Shown: positions 42,888-53,809, counted from the stretch's first letter. The stretch is DNA of 64,000 bases from Polychytrium aggregatum (GCF_025602895.1 NW_026516241.1:62001-126000), one strand, 5' to 3'. Numbers and translations are program-made. The notes: generated by a model not told the origin, from the sequence alone.

Positions 42888-44168
42888 GGCGTTGAGAGAG
42901 GCAGTGGTGCTTGAGACTACGGCCCGCTGAGACTGCAACCGAGGTACCGATCAAAATCAAGAAGCAGAAGCCAGGATGGAGGCCAGGATGGAAGCCGGAA
43001 TGAAGCAAAAGTCGATGCCAGGTGGAAGTGAAGAGATACATTGGGTCAGCATTGCGGCAGGAATGGATCAAGATCCGGGCCGATGAATCGCGAACGGCTG
43101 GCCACCCAAGTGCCGCGAGCCAAGCACACAGATGAAGCAAAATTGGAGCACAGGGGGCGTTGGATAATATGGACAATAGGACAGTTTGTCAAGGGGAGCG
43201 ATGCCATGATGCCTGCCAGAGCATGACCAGACGAGCCCCGGCCAGACATGAAACAAACGCAACCCGACCTCCAGATCCGACACGCCGCCCGATACGCAGG
43301 TCCAGCGAGCCTGGATACAGGATGGGTGGGGGAGGAGCGAGCGAGGGACTGCTGGATAAAGAAGTCAAGCATGCGGAATCAGCCCCGCAGGCACTGCAAT
43401 ACCCACCGACAGAGCAGGCTGGAGTGCGGATATTGGGATGCAGGAGCGTCCGGGGCAGGACAGAATGGCGAGTTGGTGTGGTTGCTGGGCAAGGAAAGGG
43501 GCTCGAGGAGAGAGGAGGAAGAGCAACTTGCAGCCGAGGGGCAGGACGGGACCGGCCAAGATATGCGCTCCAGAGAAGACACCCAAAAGCACAGCGGGCG
43601 GCCGTGCTTAAGTAGCCGGGGCCTTGCGTCATGGTTACAACTGCGGGCGTGAACAACAGCATTAATGGCGAAAAGTGGCGGCGAGAGAGGGGGAAAGGGG
43701 GGAGCGTTCGGGCGATGCAACGATACACCAGCGCCGTGGGACAGCCCGCAAGGAGCCCACAGGCAGGCCGGCTATCGAGCAAAGCGACAATCTGCTCTGT
43801 GACAGAGTGGCGATCTGCTATCAGGCAATCGCACAAGCAGGCAGCGACACCAATCAAGGGCACTCGGGGCTGGCCATTGGTTCGCCCGCAAGCACCACCC
43901 GCGGCCAGAGCAAATTTTCCAATGGCCACCAAGGCCGCTGGTGGGGGCTGCTTGTGTGTCGGGTGCAGCCAGCGTTGGTGGTGTGGGACGCTGGTGGTGC
44001 CTGGGACGAGCAGGCTGGGGTGGGCAGACGTTACTCCCTCAATACGCTGCAGAGGCCGGCGCAGGCGGCGGTGGTTTATTGTTCGACTTGGTCTGGTGGA
44101 ACCGAGTGCTGCAGAGATCCAGGCTGCCGTCGGTACACATGGCCGCACGGGCGTGCATGGTCGATGCG
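42888..44168. other. Upstream region of the bHLH gene, no resolved gene
   Basis: Several very long GC-driven frames exist on both strands (such as 44436-43189 on -), none with recognisable content. A TACTTAAGC TATA-like site on the minus strand at about 43610 and a pyrimidine-rich leader suggest the bHLH transcript may begin here with a 5' exon. I could not find a splice pair in the right phase. Confidence 0.3.
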
Positions 44169-44262
44169 AAACGCAGAGCGAAATGCAGAGCGAAATGCAG
44201 AGTGAAATGCAGAGTGAAATGCAGAGTGAAATGCAGAATGAAATGCAGAATGAAATGCAGGC
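44169..44262. repeat. 12-bp tandem repeat
   Basis: About eight copies of AAATGCAGAGTG, with variants AGAGCG and AGAATG, in ordered blocks. Confidence 0.9.
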
Positions 44263-46305
44263 GGTCGAATTGGACGGTTGCATTGTCTGAAACGGAGGAT
44301 TACATTGCAGTTCGGGCTGGACACGGCCATGCCAAGTGAGATTGCAGATCGTATTGCAAATTGCACGGCATGGCGACCCGAACAACACCTTGAATTGCGG
44401 ATCGGTCGCCGAGCCAGTTGGCCCCGCCGCACCCAAGTCCCCACCACCACCTTCGCACCGCCCATCCGCCGTGTGCCGAGAGCACTTGCAGAGCGCTTGC
44501 AGAGCCCCTCCACCGGCTCGATGGATGGACGGCGGCCTTGTTGCTCGCCTGGCCTGTGCGCATGCCTCGGTTACCTAGACAAGTGAGCACCAGCAAGGCA
44601 TGTCCAATCTGCCACGGTGGGTTGCTGGCTGGTGCTCTTGCTTGCCGACGGCCGGTCGGCCGAGCGAGAGCCTGGTGCATCGTCTTGCGTTGCTGCTGCT
44701 GCTGCTGCTGCTGCTACTCCCACCACGGGCCCCAGCGGCCGCCATGGACAGCCATCCGCCACTGTCGCTATCTGCCATCGCTCGCCATGGACGAAACCGA
44801 CTGCGGCCATGCCTCCCCCCCTTCGTGGTCCATGCCGGGGAGCTCTGTCGTCACGGCGACTGGCACCGGCGGTGGAGCACCCACTCACCCTCTCCCGCCT
44901 GCTGCGTTTACGGGATGTGCATGTCAGGCGGCACTGGTCCTCACACCACTGGTGTGGTCTCTGCGACTACGGGAGGGTGCTCGCCGCTGGCGCCATCTGC
45001 ATCGGCAGGATCAAGCGCACCACAGGCAGCCTTTGGCCTTGGCGATATGGCCTTATCGCTTGAAAAGCACCCCCCCCCTCGGCTGCTCTGCTGAGATCGG
45101 GCTCGGACCAGCAGAGACGACGACGGGACAGCCCAGGACGGCGCTTGTCGCTGGGTGCATTACCGGCAGCGCATTTTTGCTTGGCATTGTGCTGGCGATG
45201 CAAATGCCCCCATCCCCCCATCCAACAAAGCCCCGGAGATTGCCCGACCGACGACGCCCAGCGGTGTCTCGAGCCCAAGGAGGCTGTGCCGGGAGCGAGG
45301 GTGTGGACCAGGGCGCATGCAGACGAGTCTCGCATCTGTTCGTCGCGAGATTACGCAAATGTCCGCGTTGGTGGCGGCAGCGAGGGTCCGGTGTGGTCCA
45401 GAGGCCTGTCGTCGTTGGCAATCCGCGGGGCTTCGCTGTGGTGCAGGCAATCTCGTGCTGGAGGTGGTATCGACGGCGGCATGGAGTGGCTGCATGGAAG
45501 GTGCGATGCCCAAGACCCCCGCTGATCGAGCATGCCGAGCCAGCAGGTCTCGCAGCACCTCACTGGCGTACCCCTCGCCAACGCAGACAACCACAGCACA
45601 GCCCGGCGATGCTGCTGGACGGCCATGTCCTCGTGGGAGGCGCTTTGCTGCGATTGTGGCTGCTGGGGACATGTTGCTGAGCACGGCCCTTGCGCATCAC
45701 CCTTACCCAATAGCCGTGGCGATCAATTTTGCGTTGTGTCCGGTAACAACGCAAGGTGGACGCAGCAGCCGGTCCGGCATATACAAGCGTTGGATCATCT
45801 CATGTCGTATCGTTCACGAGCCTGATGGCATCTCATCGACCGAGTCCAGCGCAACAGCGCGAGCACCGATCGACATATAGCGCGGGTGATCCGGATCATC
45901 GCCAGGCTGCCCGAGCATTGTCTGCGAACGCAGGCTCTTGCCTTAGAGCCCCCAGGGCCCTGTTGACAGGCCGCCATTTGGAATGCAGCAGTCCCGGCAT
46001 CGGGCATTGTATCATCCATCGCCAAGCAATATGAGCAGAGGGCTGCTCGTCCTTGCCGATGGTGCTCAGCCACTGGGTCAGCCCTGGATTCAAACTCCCA
46101 CAGCTGCTCTGGTCTTGCATCCCGGCACAGAGCCAGGCACCAGCCACAGACTCTCCAACACAGTCCTCAGACTGCCCATCGAAACTCATCCGAGGCCGCA
46201 GCAGTCGACACTTGTCTCCAGCCACAGATCGCTGCTCCGAAACCTCCTCGCTCGAATCTGCACCCGATCCGGCGCCGCGCCTGTAGATTTCCTCTCCGCG
46301 TGCGA
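44263..46305. other. Unresolved 2 kb, possible spliced gene on +
   Basis: A few stretches look protein-coding in different frames: TTGVVSATTGGCSPLAPSA (about 44945-45000), a membrane-like TALVAGCITGSAFLLGIVLA (45139-45198), and an amphipathic LASVRREITQMSALVAA (about 45328-45378). A CTG run lies at 44692-44715 and a C9 run at 45070-45078. I could not join them through in-phase GT-AG introns, so no gene is called. Confidence 0.25.
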
Positions 46306-47625
46306 ATGGACCGGCGATACTACGGGGCTCGAAAGTACACAGCGAGGTCTCTGTCTGGCGAAAGAGCAGGCTCTCTCCCCGCCCTGCCGTCCTCGTATCA
46401 GCATGGCGGTGCTGCCCGCAAGGTCACCGAGCCGCCGCAGTGGTGGGGATCGGCCAACTCGCTGGCCCGCCCGGCAGTGTGCTCCCTCAACGATCTGCTG
46501 CACCATCTGCAGACGGACCCGCTCGATATCCTCATCATCGACATCCGGCCCCGAGGCGCTGTTGTCATCATCCGCGAGTCCTGGAACCCGGGTGTCGGCA
46601 TCCCGCAGCTCAGCGCCGATTCGGCCGACCTCGCGGCGCTGTATCCCAAGATGGCCCAGGCCCTCGAGCGAGTCCTTCGAGAGAGTTCCCACGACCCGAT
46701 CTCGCCATGCTGGAAGCGCCTCGAGTCCGGCAAGCTGCTGCTGGTGGACGACGACGGCTTGCCCAACGGACCGGCCTTCCAGATCTCAGCCCACCTGCAG
46801 CTCGGCTACGCACGGCGCTTCAAGGACATTCTCTGGCTCGAGTCGGGTGTCCAAGGCGTGCAGCGGACATGGCCGCTGCTTTGCGTCAATCGCACATTCT
46901 CGCCCTCGTCCATGAGCATCAAGGCAGCACTCAAGCCCATGAGCGAAGAGCAGCAGATGCGGTATCATCTGCTTGGAGACGGCAATGGCGAGTCGCTCTA
47001 TGCCGATCCCAGCGTGCTCGAGTCTGTCACTCGCCGGATCCACCTGTACTCGCTGCTGTCGACTCCACATCGCAAGCCCGAGCTGCACAGACCCGACGAG
47101 ATCATTCCGTCGTTTCTGTACCTGGGCCCGCAAGAATCGGCGCACCCCGACCATCTCCGGAGCCTGGGTATCGCCAATGTCGTCCGCATCGGCTTCAACT
47201 ACCCCAGCGCGCCGCCGCATGTGCGCTGCCATGACTTTCAGCTCGACGACTTACCCCAGGCCCGGATCGACAAGGTGTGGTCTTCGACCAACGAGATCCT
47301 CGAGCACATCCGGATCAAAAAAGAGCGAGTGCTGGTCCACTGCCAAGCGGGTGTTTCCCGCAGCGTTGCAGTGGTGCTGGCTTATCTGATGCGCTGCCAG
47401 AAGCGGAGGCTCCGGGAAGCTTACGAGCAAGTGTATCGGGCACGTCCGATTGCCTCGCCAAATCCTGGGTTCTGGAACTTTCTTGAAAACTACGAAAAGG
47501 TTCTCTTTGGCCTGCCCAAGACAACGCTGCCGCTCTTCTGGATGTACAACTTTCATCGGTACTTGGACATGAAGTATCGCGCCAGTCGGTGCACAAGTAT
47601 TCCGGAGATACAGAGCTCGTCTTGA
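46306..47625 (+). CDS. Dual-specificity protein phosphatase with rhodanese-like N-terminal domain
   Basis: Single exon, 439 residues from the ATG at 46306 (MDRRYYGARKY); the frame is open a little upstream. Residues about 60-205 look like a rhodanese/Cdc25-type fold: LLHHLQTDPLDILIIDIRPR, then LVDDDG, then FKDILWLESGVQGVQ where the active-site loop would be. Residues about 270-420 are a DSP domain: DEIIPSFLYLGPQESAH, an acidic FQLDDLPQ segment for the general acid (about residue 313), the signature VHCQAGVSRS with catalytic Cys346 and its Arg, and AYLMRCQKRRLREAYEQVY. Rhodanese plus DSP is the layout of MAP-kinase phosphatases, which remove phosphate from the Thr and Tyr of the activation loop. 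The MAPK target is an inference from layout. Confidence 0.88.
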   Translation: MDRRYYGARKYTARSLSGERAGSLPALPSSYQHGGAARKVTEPPQWWGSANSLARPAVCSLNDLLHHLQTDPLDILIIDIRPRGAVVIIRESWNPGVGIPQLSADSADLAALYPKMAQALERVLRESSHDPISPCWKRLESGKLLLVDDDGLPNGPAFQISAHLQLGYARRFKDILWLESGVQGVQRTWPLLCVNRTFSPSSMSIKAALKPMSEEQQMRYHLLGDGNGESLYADPSVLESVTRRIHLYSLLSTPHRKPELHRPDEIIPSFLYLGPQESAHPDHLRSLGIANVVRIGFNYPSAPPHVRCHDFQLDDLPQARIDKVWSSTNEILEHIRIKKERVLVHCQAGVSRSVAVVLAYLMRCQKRRLREAYEQVYRARPIASPNPGFWNFLENYEKVLFGLPKTTLPLFWMYNFHRYLDMKYRASRCTSIPEIQSSS

Positions 47626-48085
47626 TGCCGACTTTTCGACGACAAACTTGAATTGGTGCTATGGGTGCTATAGGTGCTATAGGTGCTATGGGTGCTGTGG
47701 GTGCTGTGGGTGATGTGGATGTGTGGCTCTGCGGCGTTGCCCGATTATACCAAGCTAGCATCGACCACATACCCCCGATATGAATCGCCACCGGTGTATC
47801 TGTTGAATAGTTTTGTATGCGTGCTCATGCATCGCTGCCGCTGCCGCTGCCACCCTTCTGCACCAACGGATCCATCCATCAGTTCAACCATCGCATGCTG
47901 TGAGCGGACTCGCCTCGAACACGATTGATACCACTAAAGATACTCGCCGTGCTGGAAACGGATCGTGACACTTCTGGCAGCGATGCAGCTTTGAGGGCAC
48001 TGCAGATGGCTGCTGTGACGACCGGCATGAGCGGGCGAGATGCGATCCATATAATCCACATCCACATCCGTGCGTATTCTCTGTG
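47626..48085. other. Intergenic, 3' flank of the phosphatase gene
   Basis: Includes a 9-base repeat (47655-47721) and unremarkable sequence up to the hexanucleotide minisatellite. No gene. Confidence 0.4.
47655..47721. repeat. 9-bp tandem repeat downstream of the phosphatase gene
   Basis: About seven copies of GGTGCTATG/GGTGCTATA/GGTGCTGTG, 30 bases after the stop codon, so within the 3' UTR. Confidence 0.85.
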
Positions 48086-48327
48086 CCACATCCACATCCA
48101 CATCCACATCCACATCCACATCCACATCCACATCCACATCCACATCCACATCCACATCCACATCCACATCCACATCCACATCCACATCCACATCCACATC
48201 CACATCCACATCCACATCCACATCCACATCCACATCCACATCCACATCCACATCCACATCCACATCCACATCCACATCCACATCCACATCCACATCCACA
48301 TCCACACCCACATCCACATCCACACCC
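48086..48327. repeat. CCACAT hexanucleotide minisatellite
   Basis: About 40 copies of CCACAT, almost perfect, with CCACAC variants at the right end. All six frames are open and give dipeptide repeats (His-Ile/His-Pro/Ser-Thr, and Met-Trp/Cys-Gly/Asp-Val), so the ORFs here are artefacts. It ends about 125 bases upstream of the TATA box of the WW-domain gene. Confidence 0.97.
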
Positions 48328-48451
48328 AAGGTTGCCAAGTCTTGGCGGCACGAGACTTGCAGCCGCATGAAGGGTCGGGCGGCCGCGGGCAGTGCAAATC
48401 GGTCAGCCGACGCCCACCACAAACAGACTCGCCTCTCTGGACAGCGAGCCC

Positions 48452-48459
48452 TATATAAG
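48452..48459 (+). promoter_or_regulatory. TATA box of the WW-domain gene
   Basis: TATATAAG, 86 bases upstream of the ATG at 48545. Confidence 0.7.
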
Positions 48460-48544
48460 CCTGCTTCTGCCGCTCTCTTGGCCACCCCCCATTCGCCCGC
48501 TCGCCTGCTCCAATTTCTCACCTCTTGACTCCGCTTCGTTCACG

Positions 48545-49093
48545 ATGAACAATGCTCCTCTCCCTCCCGGCTGGGTCTCGCAATTCGACCCAGTTCACCA
48601 GCGCTACTTCTTTGTTGGTGAGCCAGCATCCTCGTCCCGGGGTTTCCGTCAGACTGTTCCCACCATATGCGCCTTGGCCTTGCCGTTGCTGCGATGCCTC
48701 CGTCTGTCCGCTCATCCATGCCCATCGAGCCGTGGTCTTACATTCTTGTCGGTCTGCATCAATCCCGGGCCTTTAGATACCCGCACCGGTCAGTCCACCT
48801 GGAACGACCCCCGTCTCCCATCACCCATGAGCCCGGCTCTTCCATCGCCAGGGTACATTTCTCCGGCCACGCCGCCTCCACCATACTATACCCAGCCTGC
48901 AACCGTGGTCCAGACCCCAATTGTTGTGCAGCCAACGCCGACGGTGATTTACTCGCCCAACCCTGGTCCTCGATACTTTGGCGGCCTCGGGGGGTTGGGT
49001 GGCTGGGGCGGCACAACCGTCGTTGAATTCGGTGGACTGGGTCATCATCACCACCACGGGTTCCAAGGGCATCACCATCATCACCATCACTAG
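48545..49093 (+). CDS. WW-domain protein with Gly/His-rich tail
   Basis: Two exons, 48545-48617 and 48777-49093 (phase 1; donor GTGAGC, acceptor CTTTAG), 129 residues. The WW domain lies at residues about 6-38: LPPGWVSQFDPVHQRYFFVD then RTGQSTWNDPR, with both tryptophans, the aromatic pair and the final proline. WW domains bind proline-rich (PPxY and similar) peptides. The intron falls within the domain. The rest is Pro/Tyr-rich (TPPPPYYTQPA, itself a PPxY-like ligand), then glycine-rich FGGLGGLGGWGG, and ends in clusters of histidine (HHHHHGFQGHHHHHHH), a possible metal-binding or sticky tail. It is a small adaptor-like protein of unknown partner. Confidence 0.85.
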   Translation: MNNAPLPPGWVSQFDPVHQRYFFVGEPASSSRGFRQTVPTICALALPLLRCLRLSAHPCPSSRGLTFLSVCINPGPLDTRTGQSTWNDPRLPSPMSPALPSPGYISPATPPPPYYTQPATVVQTPIVVQPTPTVIYSPNPGPRYFGGLGGLGGWGGTTVVEFGGLGHHHHHGFQGHHHHHHH

Positions 49094-49423
49094 TCCAAGC
49101 GCTGCTCCAGTTGCACCTCTCTTCCATCTCCATCATCATTTTCTTCATTGCTCTCCTCCTATCGACAGCCTCAACATCTGAAACGAGGAAGCCCTGTTTC
49201 TGGTGGACGACTGCATTCTCGCTGACTACGAATACTACAGGTCATGCTCACCCAGAGTATCCAAAAGCATCGCCGTCCAAATATATGGTTTCCCAAATGT
49301 GAACCACATCTGTAGCACCCATTTCCAGAGGATTGTGTGTGTGTATTTCGTCTCCCCCGTCCATTGAAGTAGCACATCAATAGCTAGCGATATTCACCGG
49401 GTCCCACGAGCCTCCTTTCCCAC
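49094..49423. other. Convergent intergenic gap
   Basis: 3' ends of the WW gene (+) and the solute-binding/VWA gene (-). No gene is supported. The VWA frame ends at a TGA (49424) 7 bases beyond a GTGAGT, so a further 3' exon here cannot be excluded. Confidence 0.4.
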
Positions 49424-52370
49424 TCAAAACTCACTCACGATTTGGTTAAAGGCATCCGAAATGGTGTTGCTGGTGGTGTGGTAGCTGCTCCGGAGCGACA
49501 TGCTGAAGAACTGTCCGTTGGTCTGCGCCGCAATCGAGTACAGAGAGTTGCTGTAGACGTTGTTGCCCAGGGCGATGGTGTAGACATGGACCTGGTTCGG
49601 GTCGGTGCCAGATGGCAGAGCCTGGAGGAGAGTGGCGAGGGAGTAGTTCTTGCTGCCCGAGTCGATGCCATCGGACACGACGACGACGGCGTAGAGCATG
49701 TTGGACAGCCCCTTGGCATTGTTCTGGCTCTGAAGCGTCGTCGTGGAGGATACGACCTGGCCAACGGCGTCAAAGAGGGCGCTGCCGCTGTCGGTCGGGG
49801 TGCTGGTCAGCACTTGGTTGGTCTGATAATAGTAGAAGTTCCTGGTGGCGGACAGCAGGTAGTTGTCGCCTGGCGGCAGGATCTGGTTTGTGGTGGAACT
49901 GTAGGTGTAAAAGTACAAGTAGTCCTGGAGAGACAGATTGGAGGGCAATTGCGAGTCAATAATCCAGATGCTTGGTAGTCAGGAGCGATGGTGGTGTGGT
50001 TTGCCATTGGTACGAGACTGGACTGGACTGGGCTGGACTGGACTGGGCTGAATGGGGGGGATGATATAGGGATAGCTCGGGTCTTACCGTATCCGACATC
50101 ATCGAGATGAACGTCTGCACGGCATACGACACTGTGAGGTAGTAACTACTCATGGCACCGCTGTGGAGCTGTTGCGAGTTTTCAACCAACATGGTCACAA
50201 CCGCTGGCTTCTTGAACTGGGTCCAGTTGTTGACGATGGCAGTCATGACCGAGGCCGGTGGGTACGGAATGATGGGCACGGAGCCCAGCTCGAAGTTTGG
50301 ATCGACACCGTTGGCGGTTGTGAATGGGGTGCCGGCGACGGTGCGCACATCCAGGGTGGCCTGCATCGATCGCATAGGCCGCAGCCCTGTCTGCACAAGC
50401 TGCGTTTGGGCACTGGTGGTGGTGAGGTAAGCCTTGAAGGATTCGCTGATGGAGCCGGATGAAGGGGTGTATGCACTATAGTGGAGCCAAGCAACATCAG
50501 TTGTGTCAGTACAGGCAAGATCGAGGTTTGGAATGTACTCGTCGTGGCATGCATTGCCAGGAATAGCCTCCTCAAACGCAGCTTCAACGGCCAGAGCAGC
50601 CCGAGGGAAACGACACGCCAGGAAGGTGGCGAGCATTTGTCATGAATGAACGAAGCAGCGGGGGTGAGATGCTTACGAGGTACCAGTCAGGGTACAGTAC
50701 GGATGCTCGGACCAGAAGGTTCCGTCATATGGATAGATGAACACCAGAGTGTCGTCGATCATGCTCGATGCGTTCTGTGTGTTGTACTTGATGACATTGG
50801 ACTGATGGAGTCATCCCCACAGAGCGAGCAGAAGCAAATGGAGTGTGAGAATCGTGACCGCAGCCGAGCTGGTGTGGTGCAGTGGAGAAGTCACCCTTGG
50901 TTTGCATACCTCGTAGGTGGCGACGGCATGCAGGTAGTTGGGCTGGAGGTGCAGAAGGGTGTGTGCATCAGCTCTGACATTGGCTTGGATGCGTTCCGAA
51001 GGAAAAGTCGGTCTCACAGCCGCGATCGTGTCTACTCACGCCGCGTAGGACCATCCTGTTCAAGAGATCCAGATCGTTGCTGCCGAGATGCACGATGGAT
51101 CGCTCGAGGCTCTTGAGGATCGGAATGGCGCTGCTGACCGAGGACTGCGTCAGGGAGGTGGTGTTGCCGTTGGCGGCGTTGATGGTGGCGATCAAGGTCA
51201 GGCGGCCGCTGTTCGAGTAAACAGGGTGGCCGTGGGCAAACTTGAAGCTCCCCCAAGGCTGGGATTGAAGCAAAGCGCAAGCAAGATCAGAAAACTGGGC
51301 TGCGTGACGAAGGAAACGTCAGGTGGCAACGTCCCGGTCGACAAGGAGAGAGACGCTTACCTGGTTGTAGCTGGCGGTCCAGACGTTGTCGGTGGCAGCC
51401 AGGGTGATGATGTCCTTCCAGCCCAGCTGTTTTTGGGGATAGCCGAGGGCAGTGGCCATCTTCTTCCACATTGCAATGCCGAGCGGGGTCATGGCGACAG
51501 AAGTACACTCGCTGGCGTACATGGTGGTATACGCAATGGAATTGTTGAACAGAGGCGTGCCAGACATGTCAACCTGCTCAACCCTGCGTGCCGCGGGAGA
51601 CAGAAGGTGAGTGAGTGAGTGAGTGAGTGAGTGAGTACCGCTGTTCGGGTCGTTTGCTGTGCAGGTGGCGCCATGGTTTCTGCCATGTTTTCACTCTTCG
51701 GCGGCGCTGGACAGGAAACCCACCAGAGATAGTTTGCAGGCGACCAAGCAGTGGCCCAGCCCAGGTACTCTGTGATATTGCTGTCGACAGTGATCGAGAC
51801 CTGGCTTGAGCTGCCTTTATTGAAGCTCGTTGCCATCTGATGCATAGTGAGCGATAGATCAGCGACCGAGCAGACAGCGTCAGCCCATCCCGTAGCTTAC
51901 TCTTGAGGCCAGTGAGTGGGCCAAGGCAAAAACTGATGAAAGGGGCTTACCTGCTGCATCCATTGGGCTTTGGTGTTGTGGGTAATCACATAAGCCGTGC
52001 GCGAGGATGAGACTGGCGAACTTGTTGGGTCCGCTGGTGAGTTGGCCCCATTATTGATGTTGCCGACCGTGTACCAGAGCACAGCAATGACAATAGCGGT
52101 GAGGATCGAGCAACAAATGATCCCCACCGCGGCGTTGGTGCTGGACGTGGAAGATGACCTGGCGGGCCCAACCGCGATTTGGTAGGCCGGCGGTTCTTTG
52201 TCGTCCTCTCCGGCGGTGGTCAGGAACGGGGCGTAGCCGGAATCCGCTGACAGCGGGGTGTAGCCAGAGTTGGAGGAAAGCGGGGTGTAGCTAGAGTTGG
52301 AGGAAAGCGGGACCATGTACGGCGACTTGCCGTCGGCCTGGACGTAGGGCGGGGCGAGAGGCTTTTCCAT
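49424..52370 (-). CDS. Type II membrane protein: bacterial-type solute-binding domain fused to VWA
   Basis: Eight exons on the minus strand: 52370-51951, 51836-51724, 51583-51361, 51258-51040, 50942-50910, 50801-50677, 50475-50088, 49924-49424. All phases agree, giving 673 residues. Residues 1-70 are cytoplasmic, with a repeated SSNSGYTPLS motif. One membrane helix follows (AAVGIICCSILTAIVIAVLW), then an extracellular part. Residues about 130-440 follow the layout of bacterial ABC-type solute-binding proteins found next to VWA domains: GWATAWSPANYLW, SVAMTPLGIAMWKKMATALG, WGSFKFAHGHPVYSNSGRL, FIYPYDGTFWSEHPY. Residues about 460-673 are VWA-like: SGSALFDAVGQVV, AVVVVSDGIDSGS, VHVYTIALGNNVY. 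The DxSxS metal motif is replaced by ENSQQ, so ion-dependent binding is doubtful. The ligand is unknown. Exon 5 (33 bases) is the least sure. Confidence 0.8.
51607..51636. repeat. GTGA tetranucleotide repeat in an intron
   Basis: About seven copies of GTGA. On the transcript strand it reads CTCA repeats just upstream of the acceptor of exon 3 of the solute-binding/VWA gene, serving as part of its pyrimidine-rich tract. Confidence 0.9.
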
Positions 52371-53809
52371 AGCAGCGATGTGGTCGGGAGCAGAGTCGAC
52401 GAGCTGGGAGACGACGATGCAATGCGAGAGAAGGGAGCCAGGCGAGCCCGCACCGTTCAAAAGGACGTGCTGGGAGTCGGGGTGCAGAGGGAGATTGTGG
52501 TGGCCGTGCAGCAGCCCTCGCCATGGAGTCGCTGGGTCAGGGGATTCATCCACGACGAGCAGGCGGTCATCCGCAATGGCACCGGGAGCAACTGAATGTG
52601 AGCCAGCGGAAGCAACCCACCCGTGGGCCAACGGGAGAGCTCGTCATGGGCCAGTACTCAAGCGTCACCGCAATACATTCGTACGCGTCGGCAGAAGGTG
52701 GCGTCGGGTGGAGCAGGAATCACGAATTGTCTGTTCTTGGTGTGTGTTCCCAAGGGTCGTGCTTCGGGCTCGTTATTGATGGCATTGTGCTTGTGGCTTC
52801 CCATGTGCATCGAGTCCATACAACACGGGCCTTGCACAGCACGCCCATCCTTGGGCCAAGGAGGATTGCTGTCCTCGTGGCCAGAGGACGCGGCAGGTCT
52901 GGTCTTGTTGGGATGGGCTGATATGAGAGGCTGGAGGAGCAGACAACCCCCGTCGCATGTATTGGTGGCGAGCGTCGATTGGCAATATACCGATTGTCGA
53001 TGTGGCGATTGTCAATGCGGCGAGCACCAACGTGCACCCCGGCTGACCGGGTCGAGGAGTCGGGGGGCGGTGGTGGCGGGTCGGTGTCGGCCGGTTGCTG
53101 GTGGTCTGGGAAGCGAGTGCGGACCCTGTCGGGTGGGCTCATCGAAATTGGCCATGACCGTCATGGCGGCTCATGGTGCGTGCTCTGGCTGCGCGCATCG
53201 TGCGGCTGGCCAGGCGAGTTGCTCGGCTCTGGCGCGGGCTGGCTGATGGAAAAGCCCGTTGGACAGAGGGGCGCTTCCGGTTCGCTTGCAGCAGACCGCC
53301 GATGCGGTTTCGCCTCTGGTTCTGGTCCTGCTTCTGTTTCTAGTTTTGCTTCTGCTTCTGCTTTGGCCACGGATGCCCATCCAATCGAAGGCGCCACTCT
53401 GCCATCTACCCGAATATGCCGGATCGTGCGGTCCACAGCTCGGATGGTGCAATAGTGCAATGATGCATTCGTGTGATGTGACCGACATGCCTCGGGATGT
53501 TTTGTCTGGATGCCCATCTCCTCTTGCCCAGTGTCGTCTTGGGCACTCTGGCATCTCGACAGTCTTGCCCAGCCCAGGCGCTGTCCTCGATGGAGAACAG
53601 GACGGGCTTCCTTCTCGGCGAGAAGGCGCGCTCTCACCGAGAGAGGCAACCCTGGCCAGATCCATTCCAATTGTCTCCGAGCCCAAAACCCATCACGGGC
53701 GCGGAGTCGACTTTCATCGTGTATCTGCAAGGCCTCCTGATACGGCCACATCAACGACAGCCCAGTCCCTCCGCTTCGCCAAGCTGCATACGCAAGAGCC
53801 GCAAGCGCC
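52371..53809. other. Divergent intergenic region, 1.4 kb
   Basis: Promoters of the solute-binding/VWA gene (-) and VPS45 (+). It has GATTGTCGATGTGGCGATTGTC direct repeats at about 52970-53020 and TTCTGCTTCTGG pyrimidine-rich repeats at 53330-53365. No gene is supported; the frames on both strands lack recognisable content. Confidence 0.4.

Noticed and set aside
43189-44436. 415-residue minus-strand ORF
   Set aside because: GC-driven open frame crossing a 12-bp tandem repeat; Cys-Ile-Ser repeats and no recognisable domain.
44418-45680. 420-residue plus-strand ORF with a poly-Cys run
   Set aside because: Frame crosses a CTG run and C homopolymers. The coding-like parts lie in different frames, so the ORF as a whole is not a gene.
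48070-48528. Five overlapping long ORFs across the CCACAT array (His-Ile, His-Pro, Ser-Thr, Met-Trp, Cys-Gly repeats)
   Set aside because: A 6-base unit with no stop in any frame opens every frame. There is no start context or splice support.
49424-49440. Extra 3' exon of the solute-binding/VWA gene via the GTGAGT at 49436
   Set aside because: The VWA fold is complete and a TGA follows at once. No convincing acceptor or exon was found downstream.
53329-53372. Pyrimidine-rich TTCTGCTTCTG repeat as a coding repeat
   Set aside because: Too short and no flanking coding sequence; treated as promoter-region simple sequence.
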